Of a stretch of 64,000 bases of DNA, positions 1-6,781 are shown one piece after another; within the stretch, counting starts at the first letter, position 1, and every line of letters begins with the position of its first letter. The notes under the pieces are model-generated. The model made no database searches, was not told where the DNA came from, and was given only the letters and a program-made list of their open reading frames with translations. A program made the position numbers and the translations under genes. Location of the stretch: contig NZ_ATUR01000006.1 of assembly GCF_000420305.1 (NCBI RefSeq), forward strand, positions 1-64,000, written 5' to 3'. The stretch comes from Novosphingopyxis baekryungensis DSM 16222. Lineage in GTDB: Bacteria > Pseudomonadota > Alphaproteobacteria > Sphingomonadales > Sphingomonadaceae.

Positions 1-333
1 TCCGACTTCAAAGGCTTCGATGCTCTGGTGGATGATGACCTACCGACGGCTCGCGTGTTCTTGGCTGACCGGGGCTACGACAGCGACCATATCCGAAGCA
101 CCATTGCGCTACGTGGCGGAACGCCGGTGATCCCGGCCAAGGCCAACCGCAAAGAGCCAATACCCCACGACACCGTCACCTACGCGTTGCGAAACCGCAT
201 CGAACGGTGCTTCGCGAAGCTCAAATGCTCACGCCGTCTCGCAACCCGATACGACAAAACATCAGCAAGCTACCTCGGCTTCATACATATCGCCGCCGCT
301 CGCCTCTGGACCAATCAGTTTGTCAACAGAGCC
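1..333 (+). mobile_element. 3' part of an IS5-family insertion sequence
   Basis: The window opens inside an insertion sequence. The coding part is the C-terminal third of an IS5/IS4-superfamily DDE transposase. The element probably ends at the 15 bp at 319-333, TTTGTCAACAGAGCC, which on the other strand reads GGCTCTGTTGACAAA, typical of a terminal inverted repeat. The transposase stop codon overlaps this end. The left end lies outside the window, so neither the length nor the target duplication can be checked. The bases CTAG directly at the junction (333-336) could belong to a YTAR-type target duplication of IS5 elements, but this is only inference. Confidence 0.75.
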
Positions 334-336
334 TAG
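1..336 (+). CDS. IS5-family transposase, C-terminal part
   Basis: This is the C-terminal 111 residues of a DDE transposase, open at the left edge of the window. Visible landmarks are the second catalytic aspartate in the segment LADRGYDSD and a perfect Y-(2)-R-(3)-E-(6)-K signature (YALRNRIERCFAKLK) carrying the catalytic glutamate. It would cut and join the ends of its own element. The frame is open from base 1 to the TAG at 334-336. The visible part is intact, but whether the whole gene is functional cannot be judged from here. Confidence 0.85.
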   Translation, partial: SDFKGFDALVDDDLPTARVFLADRGYDSDHIRSTIALRGGTPVIPAKANRKEPIPHDTVTYALRNRIERCFAKLKCSRRLATRYDKTSASYLGFIHIAAARLWTNQFVNRA

Positions 337-560
337 ATTTCATCAATAAAAGCACGGTCGGCGCTGTCCTTAGTGAGCTGAAACGAGGCGCCACAATTGA
401 AGACGATGTGCTGGATACCTTTTCTTCCGCACTGGAAGCCAGAAACCGGCTCACTCACGGATTTTTCGAACGTCATAACTTCAAAATACAGGCCGAGGTC
501 GGCCGCCACCAAATGATTGCTGATCTAGATACGTTACATGGACGGCTCTTCGCTGGGTAG
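334..560 (+). pseudogene. C-terminal remnant of an HEPN-like protein cut by the IS
   Basis: Immediately after the IS end, a reading frame continues for about 75 residues to a TAG at 558-560 with no plausible start of its own; upstream the frame runs into the IS. It contains the segment LEARNRLTHGFFERHN. The RNRLTH part fits the R-(polar)-x3-H signature of HEPN-domain proteins, many of which are RNases in toxin-antitoxin or defence systems. The reading is that the IS entered the 5' part of this gene and left only the 3' end. The family call rests on one motif and the general pattern, so it is tentative. Confidence 0.45.
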
Positions 561-723
561 CAAGTAGCTAGCAAATTATCCACAGCAATTGCCGCAATGC
601 TGATCCAAGAGCGAAACTCGTGACTCGGAATGCTTCGAGGATTTGGAATCCGGCTCGAAAACTGGCCCCTGTCGAGCTAAATGTTTTTCTACAAATCGTA
701 GCTTAAAACAACTCACTCCAAAT
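561..723. other. AT-richer spacer with no recognisable gene
   Basis: This stretch is visibly poorer in GC than the rest of the window and contains no open frame of convincing codon use. A short open frame that starts at 643 runs into the decayed uvrD copy on the opposite strand and is not a gene. I see no terminator or repeat here. It is probably a remnant of acquired DNA between the IS-cut gene and the uvrD fragment. Confidence 0.5.
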
Positions 724-891
724 TCACAAACCTATCATCATGCGTTTATGCCTGGCCTGTTCGAACGTGATCTCCCGCTTCTTGCCATCGATCTGCGTGC
801 CGCTGCCATAGCCAAATGTCCGGCGGAACACGCGCACGCCTAGCTTCACGTTGCTGCGGCCCTTGTCGCTCAGGCCAATCGCGCCCCTCAA
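724..891 (-). pseudogene. Decayed 3' end of a uvrD/pcrA gene
   Basis: Read on the minus strand, 891 down to 724 encodes about 55 residues ending in a TGA. They align with the last 58 residues of the intact UvrD encoded at 1921-4221, with slightly over half of positions identical. Shared blocks include GRS-V-LG-RVF, FGYG, QI-G-K-EI and FEQA. In UvrD/PcrA this is the C-terminal Tudor-like region that contacts RNA polymerase. Nothing upstream resembles a helicase: the homology begins where the hydrolase gene on the same strand stops (888), in another frame. It is therefore an orphan tail. Confidence 0.7.
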
Positions 892-1751
892 GCCGGTGCT
901 GGCACCGCGCGGGGTAGTACGGCGTCGCTATAGTCGCTTTCGGCCAGGGCGATCAGGCGGCGGTCGTCATGGTTCCAGGGGTGGAAGCCGGGCAGGAAAT
1001 AGCTGAGCCAGACGCCGGCGATCTTGCGGGCCATGCCGGGGCGGCCGATGGCGTACCAGGCCAGCTTGGCCCAGACGCGCGGGCCGGTCAGCCCGTCCTG
1101 CCGCAGCAGCTCCAGCATGCCGCGCGTGCGGCCATCGACGAATTTCCAGGTGGTCGCCAGCATGACGATCGACTTCACCTTCCAGCGCGCGAACCGCGAC
1201 CAGTCGCGCGTGGCGTGGAGCCAGGTGTCATAGGCCACGCCCTTGTGCTCGATCTCCTCGGCGGCGTGCCAGCGCCACAGCGCGGCGGCCTGTTCCTCGC
1301 CCCCGGCAAGGTGGCGCGGGTTGGCGATCAGCTCATGCGCCAGCATCGCGGTGAAATGCTCCAGCGCCATGGTGGCGGCCAGATTGGCGATGGCGGGGCG
1401 GCCCTCGGTCAGCGCCAGCGCCTCGTCGACATGCCGTTCCAGCATGGACACGTCATAGCCCTGATCCACGACATGGCGGTTGAAGGCGACATGCTCGCGG
1501 CTGTGGATCACCTCCTGCTTCACGAAGGCGCGGATTTCTTGCGCCAGCTTTTCGGGTGCGCCCTCACGGAAATTCTTCACGCTTTCGACGAAATAGGCCT
1601 CGCCCTTGGGAAAGGTGATCGACAGCGCGTTGTAAAACGCCGTGGCGATGGGATCATCGTTCAGCCAGTAGCGTTTCATGGCCTGGCCCCGCCCAAAGCG
1701 CAGATCGCGCGGCGTGATGGTGAGATCCGTAGGGGTTACATTGCTGGGCAT
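888..1751 (-). CDS. Metal-dependent hydrolase (PF10118 type)
   Basis: This 287-residue protein belongs to the poorly characterised predicted metal-dependent hydrolase family, thought to have a ferritin-like helical fold. Candidate metal ligands are spread over four helices: GEAYFVESV (about 50-58), KQEVIHSREH (about 78-87), ALEHFTA (about 129-135) and WHAAEEIEHKGVAYD (about 160-174). The start at 1751 has an AGAGGA ribosome site 6-10 bases upstream. It is a single-gene unit with its own promoter and lies between a decayed uvrD tail and the intact uvrD, which suggests it was acquired at this place. The substrate is unknown. Confidence 0.8.
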   Translation of the reverse strand: MPSNVTPTDLTITPRDLRFGRGQAMKRYWLNDDPIATAFYNALSITFPKGEAYFVESVKNFREGAPEKLAQEIRAFVKQEVIHSREHVAFNRHVVDQGYDVSMLERHVDEALALTEGRPAIANLAATMALEHFTAMLAHELIANPRHLAGGEEQAAALWRWHAAEEIEHKGVAYDTWLHATRDWSRFARWKVKSIVMLATTWKFVDGRTRGMLELLRQDGLTGPRVWAKLAWYAIGRPGMARKIAGVWLSYFLPGFHPWNHDDRRLIALAESDYSDAVLPRAVPAPA

Positions 1752-1772
1752 GATCGGTCCTCTGGAATAATA

Positions 1773-1788
1773 CTGACATCAATGTAAA
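1773..1788 (-). promoter_or_regulatory. Possible repressor operator in the hydrolase promoter
   Basis: The 16 bp CTGACATCAATGTAAA is an imperfect palindrome with matching half-sites TnACAT and ATGTnA around a 2-bp centre. It overlaps the -10 region of the promoter proposed for the hydrolase gene and lies about 20-40 bases upstream of its start codon. This size and symmetry suit a TetR-family dimer, and PF10118 genes are often placed near tetR genes. No regulator gene is present in the window. The match is by eye only. Confidence 0.35.
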
Positions 1789-1809
1789 TAGTGGCCGTTT
1801 GCCTGTCAA
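1781..1809 (-). promoter_or_regulatory. Promoter of the hydrolase gene
   Basis: On the minus strand a perfect -35 box TTGACA (1809-1804) is followed after 17 bp by TACATT (1786-1781), 4 of 6 matches to the -10 consensus. Transcription would begin about 25 bases upstream of the start codon at 1751. The -10 element overlaps the palindrome at 1773-1788. Confidence 0.5.
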
Positions 1810-1920
1810 TATGATCTCTGCACGCCGTGCGCTGCAGACGCGCGGAGGGGCCCCGCTGCCGCGTGTGCGGGGCAGGGTGGCTTTGCGTGCCGATGTGTTT
1901 TTCTGTTGGAAGCCGCGCGG

Positions 1921-4221
1921 TCAGGTCAGCTCGACAAAGCTGTCCATCACGCGCTTGCGGCCGGCCTGTTCAAATTCGATCTCCAGCTTGTTGCCTTCGA
2001 TCTGCTCGACCTTTCCGTAGCCGAATTTCTGGTGAAATACGCGCATGCCGAGGGCCACGTCGCTGCGGCCCTGTCCGCCAAGGCTCACGGCGCTGCGGTG
2101 ATTTTCCGGCAGCTTGCCATCGGCCCCGCCGCTGCCGCCGGCAGTAACGGCGCGCTGCCAGCCCGGGCCGCGGCCTGCGCCGCGCGCGACATTGGCGAAC
2201 GGATCGGCCTCGGCAGTCCAGTTGGCGCGCCACAGGCTTTCGCCGCCGGCCATGGTCTTTTCCTCATCGACATGCTCGTCGGGCAGCTCATCGATGAAGC
2301 GCGAGGGGATTGAGCTGGTCCACTGGCCATAGATGCGGCGGTTGGCGGCGTGCAGGATGGTGCAGCTCTCACGTGCCCGCGTGATCGCGACATAGGCCAG
2401 GCGGCGCTCCTCCTCCAGACTGGCGAGCCCGCCTTCGTCCAGCGCGCGCTGGCTGGGGAACACGCCGTCCTCCCACCCGGCCAGGAACAGATGCTGAAAC
2501 TCCAGCCCCTTGGCGGCGTGGATGGTCATGATGGTGACCTTGGGCGCCTGCGCATCGGCATCATTGTCCATCACCAGGCTGACATGCTCCAGAAACTGGC
2601 CGAGCGTCTCATACTCCTCCATCGCGCGGGCCAGCTCGGTCAGATTTTCCTTGCGGCCCGCCGATTCGGGCGTGCGATCGGCATCGAGCATGGCGTTGTA
2701 GCCGCTCTCATCCATGATCTGCCGCACCAGCTCTGCCGGAGACAGCTCGTCCGACGCCTTGCGCCAGCGCGCGATGTCACCCACCAGCGCGGCGAGGGAA
2801 TTGCGGGCACGGCCGGTCATGTTATCGGTATCGACAAGGCGGGCGGAGGCGATGGACAGCGGCTCGCCCATGGCGCGCGCGGCGCGGTGGATGGTCTCGA
2901 TCGCTTTCTGGCCGAGCCCGCGCTTGGGCTGGTTCACGATCCGCTCGAACGCCAGATCGTCGGCCTGCTGGTTGACGATGCGCAGATAGGCGATGGCGTC
3001 GCGAATTTCGGCGCGCTCATAGAAGCGGAAGCCGCCGACGATGCGGTAATCCAGGCCGATCTGGATGAAGCGATCCTCGAACTCGCGGGTCTGGAAGCCG
3101 GCGCGCACCAGGATGGCGATCCGGTCCAGCGAAACGCCGTCCTTCATCCGGTCCTCGATCGCGGCGCCGACATGGCGGGCTTCCTCCGGCCCGTCCCACA
3201 CGCCGACGACCTTGACCTTGGGGCCGTCCGCGCCCTCGGTCCACAGCGTCTTGCCTAGGCGGCCGGAATTGGCGTCGATCAGGCCGGATGCGGCGGCCAG
3301 GATCTGCGGGGTGGAGCGATAATTCTGCTCCAGCTTCACCACCTTGGCGCCGGGAAAATCCTTCTCGAACCGCAGGATGTTTGCAACCTCCGCACCGCGC
3401 CAGCTGTAGATCGACTGATCGTCATCGCCGACCACGCAGATATTCTTGCGCGCCTGCGCAATCAGCCGCAGCCAGAGATATTGCACGGCATTGGTGTCCT
3501 GATATTCGTCCACCATGATATATTTGAAGCGGCGCTGATAGGCTTCCAGCACATCCTTGTGGGTCTTCAGGATGACCAGATTGTGCAGCAGCAGATCGCC
3601 GAAGTCGCAGGCGTTGAGCGCTTTGAGCCGATCCTGATAGGTGCGGTACATCATCTGCCCCTTGCCATTGGCAAAGGCCTCATTCTCGCCCGCATCGAGA
3701 TCGGCCGGGGACAGGCCCTTGTTCTTCCAGCGATCCAGCAGGGAGGCGAGGCTGCGCGCGGGCCAGCGCTTCTCGTCCAGATCGGCCTCACGGATCAGCT
3801 GTTTCAGCAGGCGCAACTGATCGTCGGTATCGATGATGGTGAAGTTCGATTTCAGCCCGACCAGTTCGGCATGGCGGCGCAGCATCTTGGCGCCGATGGC
3901 GTGAAAGGTGCCGAGCCACGGCATGCCCTCCACTGCATCGCCGACCATGCGGCCCACCCGCTCACGCATTTCCCGCGCCGCCTTGTTGGTGAAGGTGACC
4001 GCCAGGATCTCCCCCGGCCAGGCCAGGCGGCTGTGGATGATATGCGCCAGCCGCGCGGTGAGCGCTGCCGTCTTGCCCGTACCCGCGCCCGCCAGCATCA
4101 GTAGAGGGCCGTCGGTGGTCATGACTGCTTCGCGCTGGGGCGGGTTGAGCGCGCTGATATAGGGCGGCGGTCCGGCATCGTGCGGGGCGGGGGCATTGGC
4201 GGGGGAAAACTGTTCGGACAT
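1921..4221 (-). CDS. uvrD: ATP-dependent DNA helicase UvrD/PcrA
   Basis: This is a superfamily 1A 3'-5' helicase used in nucleotide excision repair, mismatch repair and removal of RecA filaments. All main motifs are visible: Q-motif LNPPQREAV, Walker A AGAGTGKT (44-51), Walker B VDEYQDTN, motif III GDDDQSIYSWRGA, motif V TIHAAKGLEF and motif VI RRLAYVAITRA. The C-terminal tail ends in the Tudor-like segment MRVFHQKFGYG. The frame is open up to 4434, but the upstream part has no family resemblance and the conserved start MSEQF at 4221 gives 766 residues, normal for the family. It is transcribed alone. A decayed copy of its 3' end lies at 724-891. Confidence 0.95.
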   Translation of the reverse strand: MSEQFSPANAPAPHDAGPPPYISALNPPQREAVMTTDGPLLMLAGAGTGKTAALTARLAHIIHSRLAWPGEILAVTFTNKAAREMRERVGRMVGDAVEGMPWLGTFHAIGAKMLRRHAELVGLKSNFTIIDTDDQLRLLKQLIREADLDEKRWPARSLASLLDRWKNKGLSPADLDAGENEAFANGKGQMMYRTYQDRLKALNACDFGDLLLHNLVILKTHKDVLEAYQRRFKYIMVDEYQDTNAVQYLWLRLIAQARKNICVVGDDDQSIYSWRGAEVANILRFEKDFPGAKVVKLEQNYRSTPQILAAASGLIDANSGRLGKTLWTEGADGPKVKVVGVWDGPEEARHVGAAIEDRMKDGVSLDRIAILVRAGFQTREFEDRFIQIGLDYRIVGGFRFYERAEIRDAIAYLRIVNQQADDLAFERIVNQPKRGLGQKAIETIHRAARAMGEPLSIASARLVDTDNMTGRARNSLAALVGDIARWRKASDELSPAELVRQIMDESGYNAMLDADRTPESAGRKENLTELARAMEEYETLGQFLEHVSLVMDNDADAQAPKVTIMTIHAAKGLEFQHLFLAGWEDGVFPSQRALDEGGLASLEEERRLAYVAITRARESCTILHAANRRIYGQWTSSIPSRFIDELPDEHVDEEKTMAGGESLWRANWTAEADPFANVARGAGRGPGWQRAVTAGGSGGADGKLPENHRSAVSLGGQGRSDVALGMRVFHQKFGYGKVEQIEGNKLEIEFEQAGRKRVMDSFVELT

Positions 4222-4357
4222 CGTGAACAGGTAGGGAACGCGGGCATCATCGGCAAGCGTCGAGTGGGCAGGGGAGCGGCACGCGCCGGACCGTGTGGCG
4301 CTTGCGACTATCCGTGCGTTTCGGCCCCGAAATGGGGGGCTTTTGCTGGATGCTATG

Positions 4358-4383
4358 GGAACTTCGGCGATCGGGCGTCGGTT
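4358..4383 (+). promoter_or_regulatory. Possible EcfG-type general-stress promoter
   Basis: GGAAC at 4358-4362 is followed after 17 bases by GGTT (4380-4383). This is close to the GGAAC-N16/17-CGTT consensus of the alphaproteobacterial general-stress sigma factor EcfG; only the first base of the -10 element differs. Transcription would start near 4390, about 40 bases before the start codon of the secreted protein at 4433. Found by eye; short motifs of this kind occur by chance. Confidence 0.35.
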
Positions 4384-4432
4384 GTGCGGCTGAGGGTTGG
4401 ACATAACCTCGTATAACCCACGGAGATTACAC

Positions 4433-4990
4433 ATGAAAAAGCTGATTTTAACGAGCGCCGCAATGATTGCCTTCAGCGCGACCGCGGTTCACGCCCAGAT
4501 GCAGGGCGACGACATGTCCGATGGTGACATGGCGCAAAGCAGCGACATGGCGGGCCAGCAGATGCCGCAGATGACAGCGGAGCAGAAGGCGGTTTATGCC
4601 GGACTGACCGCCACGCAGCGGACGCAATTCGATAGCTGGGACTTGACGCAGAAGGGTCTGTATTTTGCGCTGAGCCCCGAGCAGCGTTCGCAGCTCTGGG
4701 CCCTGCCGGCAACGCAGCGTGAAGCCGCCTGGAAGCAGATCCGCACCGCCGCCGGCCTGCCGGCGACCGCGCCGAAAACCGGCACCAGCGGCAGCATGAA
4801 CGGCAATGCGATGGGCAGCAGCACAGCCGCCAACAGCGGTATGATGGCCGGTTCCGGCATGGCCACCGGCACCCAGCGCTCGGCCACGAGCGGCCCGCGC
4901 ACCACTCCGCCGGCAGCCGCCGCAAACAAGGATTATCCGACCTGCAGCCGCACGGTCACCGATAATTGCGTGAACCCCGGCCGCAAGTAA
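4433..4990 (+). CDS. Small secreted protein of unknown function
   Basis: The 185-residue product has a clear signal peptide (MKKLILTSAAMIAFSATAVHA, cleavage after AHA-like VHA at about 21). The mature part is rich in Met, Gln, Ala, Ser and Gly. A central segment of about 70 residues (MTAEQKAVYAGLTATQRTQF... to ...REAAWKQIRTAAG) is predicted helical, followed by a flexible Gly/Ser/Met stretch and a tail with two cysteines (YPTCSRTVTDNC). I recognise the pattern from other sphingomonads but know no function. The start at 4433 is chosen for the signal peptide and a GGAGA ribosome site. It is convergent with rsmD; a small hairpin (5005-5019) sits between them. A stress-type promoter may drive it. 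Confidence 0.75.
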   Translation: MKKLILTSAAMIAFSATAVHAQMQGDDMSDGDMAQSSDMAGQQMPQMTAEQKAVYAGLTATQRTQFDSWDLTQKGLYFALSPEQRSQLWALPATQREAAWKQIRTAAGLPATAPKTGTSGSMNGNAMGSSTAANSGMMAGSGMATGTQRSATSGPRTTPPAAAANKDYPTCSRTVTDNCVNPGRK

Positions 4991-5028
4991 CTGGCCGGTC
5001 CGTTCTGCCTTTTCGGCAGGATAGAGAC

Positions 5029-5580
5029 TTAATCCTGGGGCGGCGGGCGCAACAGCGTCAGCCGCCCTTTGCCTATGGCGCGATCGCTATCGACGATGAA
5101 GCCCGGCACATTGGCCGCTTCCGTCTTTGCCGTTTCGATGCCGATCCACGCCGATGGCGCGATCCAGCCCTGGCGGTGCAGCTTGTCCAGCGCGACCGCG
5201 CCCGCGCCGCTGCCATAGGGCGGGTCGAGCAGAAGCACGTCATAGCCGCGGCGGGCCTGCCCCAGTGCCATGACCGATCCTGCGCGCACATCTGCCGCTT
5301 TGCCCGCGTCCAGCAGCGCTATATTCGCCTTGATGGCGTCCAGCGCCGCGCGATCCTGCTCCACGAACAGGCAATGCGCCGCGCCGCGCGACAGGGCCTC
5401 CAGCCCCAGGGCGCCAGACCCTGCGAACAGGTCCATCACCGCCAGATCCTCGAACGATCCCAGCCGGCTCGTGAGCATGGAGAACAGCGCCTCGCGCGTG
5501 CGATCCGCCGTGGGCCGCGTGTTGTCGCCCTTTGGCGCCGTCAGGCGCCGTCCGCGCCACTGTCCTGAGATGATCCGCAT
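5029..5580 (-). CDS. rsmD: 16S rRNA (guanine(966)-N(2))-methyltransferase RsmD
   Basis: RsmD methylates G966 of 16S rRNA in the assembled 30S subunit, using SAM. The 183 residues show the N-terminal MRIISGQWRGRRL signature, the SAM-binding loop DLFAGSGALGLEALSRGA (about 50-67) and the catalytic DPPYG motif of N2-guanine methyltransferases (about 119-123). Length is normal. In many sphingomonads this gene lies directly beside rluB; here the two are about 1.2 kb apart, with three small genes of opposite orientation between them. Confidence 0.93.
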   Translation of the reverse strand: MRIISGQWRGRRLTAPKGDNTRPTADRTREALFSMLTSRLGSFEDLAVMDLFAGSGALGLEALSRGAAHCLFVEQDRAALDAIKANIALLDAGKAADVRAGSVMALGQARRGYDVLLLDPPYGSGAGAVALDKLHRQGWIAPSAWIGIETAKTEAANVPGFIVDSDRAIGKGRLTLLRPPPQD

Positions 5581-5672
5581 GGGGGCGCGCGATAATCTCC
5601 TGTGGATAGACTGGCAAGCTTAGAGCCTTGTTAACCCGTTCACCCGCAGCGTGGCGGCATGGAGGATCCGGC

Positions 5673-5882
5673 ATGAACGCGCGCAGCGAAGGCTTTCCAT
5701 TTGGCACAAATGCCGAACCGCTCCCCACGGGCGAGGCGGAGCGGCTGATGAAGCGGATCGGCAGGGCGCTGCGCGAGCGGCAGCCAGCACCGCCGGCGGC
5801 GGTGGAAAAGCCCGAGGTGGATATCGATGCAGCGATGAAGGCGATCGCTCAGGCTATGGCGCGCGCGCGCGACGGCGCCTGA
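5673..5882 (+). CDS. Small hypothetical protein
   Basis: This is a 69-residue Ala/Glu/Arg-rich protein that starts MNARSEGFPFGTNAEPLP and ends in a likely helix (IDAAMKAIAQAMARARDG). It has no signal peptide or membrane segment. The start at 5673 is supported by GGAGG nine bases upstream; an upstream TTG at 5628 in the same frame is less likely. It lies divergent from rsmD and 67 bases before the cupin gene. I do not recognise the family, and the gene is called mainly from its good ribosome site and codon use. Confidence 0.55.
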   Translation: MNARSEGFPFGTNAEPLPTGEAERLMKRIGRALRERQPAPPAAVEKPEVDIDAAMKAIAQAMARARDGA

Positions 5883-5949
5883 CCCCATCGCCTTTCACTA
5901 TGGCGCGAGATATAGAGCGCCTGTTTCCATCATGATGCAGGAGGATCCG

Positions 5950-6315
5950 ATGTTATCTCCGACAAAGCTCGCGGCTGCCTTCGACCGGGTGACCGACTAT
6001 TGGTCGCCAAAGGTGATCGGACAGGTCAACGGTCAGCTGCTCAAGGTCGCCAAACTGAAAGGCGAATTCGTCTGGCATGCGCATGATGGGCAGGACGAAT
6101 TGTTCTACATCGTCAAAGGATCGCTGCGGATCGCGTTCGAGGATCACGCGGTCGACCTCGAGCAAGGAGATTTCCTGACGGTGCCGAGCGGCGTTCGCCA
6201 CAATCCGGTGGCGCGCGAAGAATGCTGGGTGCTGCTGATCGAGCCAGCCGAAACCAAGCACACCGGCGAAGAACTGACCGAACGGACGCGCAGCCTCGAA
6301 GAGCAACTGAGCTGA
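5950..6315 (+). CDS. Cupin-domain protein
   Basis: The 121-residue protein is a single small beta-barrel (cupin_2 type). Its two conserved motifs are visible: HAHDGQDELFYIVKG, carrying two His and a Glu metal ligand, and a later PSGVRHNP, carrying the last His. Such one-domain cupins bind a metal ion and often act as isomerases, dioxygenases or sensors; the substrate cannot be told. GGAGG directly before the ATG at 5950 decides the start over the ATGs at 5932 and 5935. It may be co-transcribed with the small gene upstream. Confidence 0.85.
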   Translation: MLSPTKLAAAFDRVTDYWSPKVIGQVNGQLLKVAKLKGEFVWHAHDGQDELFYIVKGSLRIAFEDHAVDLEQGDFLTVPSGVRHNPVAREECWVLLIEPAETKHTGEELTERTRSLEEQLS

Positions 6316-6422
6316 GATTTCTTTGCTTGGATGTTTGGAAAATGTTGCCGGTTTTCGGCCCTGTTCCGACGACAGCAACCGACCCAATTGCCGCCGTGCC
6401 AGAGCTAGGGCACAGTGATTCG

Positions 6423-6692
6423 ATGCAGAGACTTACTAAAGACGAGATTAAGCAGCTTCCGCTGGTGGAGATCGACAAAGTCACCTTTTACAAGCGCGAT
6501 CAAGTGACAACTGATTTGATCTGTTGTGATGTGGCGATTGCCGACAAGGTCTGGAGTTTCCATGAGGAACTGCCAGGTTGGAAGCTGTTGATTGATCATC
6601 TGCACAGCCTGCCAAACTTTCGCGTCGACTGGTTCGTCTCGGTGTCGCGGCCGCCTTTCTCAACCAGTGAAACCATTGCATTTTGCCGCTAG
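6423..6692 (+). CDS. Hypothetical protein, conserved in sphingomonads
   Basis: This 89-residue protein has a mixed helix/strand pattern. Recognisable stretches are VTFYKRDQVTTDLICCDV, WSFHEELPGWKLLIDHL and WFVSVSRPPFSTSETIAF. I recall similar short proteins in sphingomonads with conserved TTDLICC and PPF-TSET segments but no known function. The start at 6423 fits where the conserved part begins; the ribosome site is weak. Base composition is noticeably lower in GC than the flanking genes, so it may have come from elsewhere. Confidence 0.65.
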   Translation: MQRLTKDEIKQLPLVEIDKVTFYKRDQVTTDLICCDVAIADKVWSFHEELPGWKLLIDHLHSLPNFRVDWFVSVSRPPFSTSETIAFCR

Positions 6693-6781
6693 ATCGAATG
6701 ACGGCTTTCCACCCTAATAACTGCCGTCCAATCACAGCCTAATGCGAAGCTTCGAAGCGTCTATCTCGCAGCAACAAGCCC

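Noticed and set aside
643-843. A 66-codon open frame on the + strand
   Set aside because: Its 3' half is antisense to the decayed uvrD tail. No ribosome site and no family resemblance.
4222-4434. A longer UvrD starting at 4434
   Set aside because: The extra 71 residues have no family resemblance, and they overlap the promoter region and start of the divergent secreted-protein gene.
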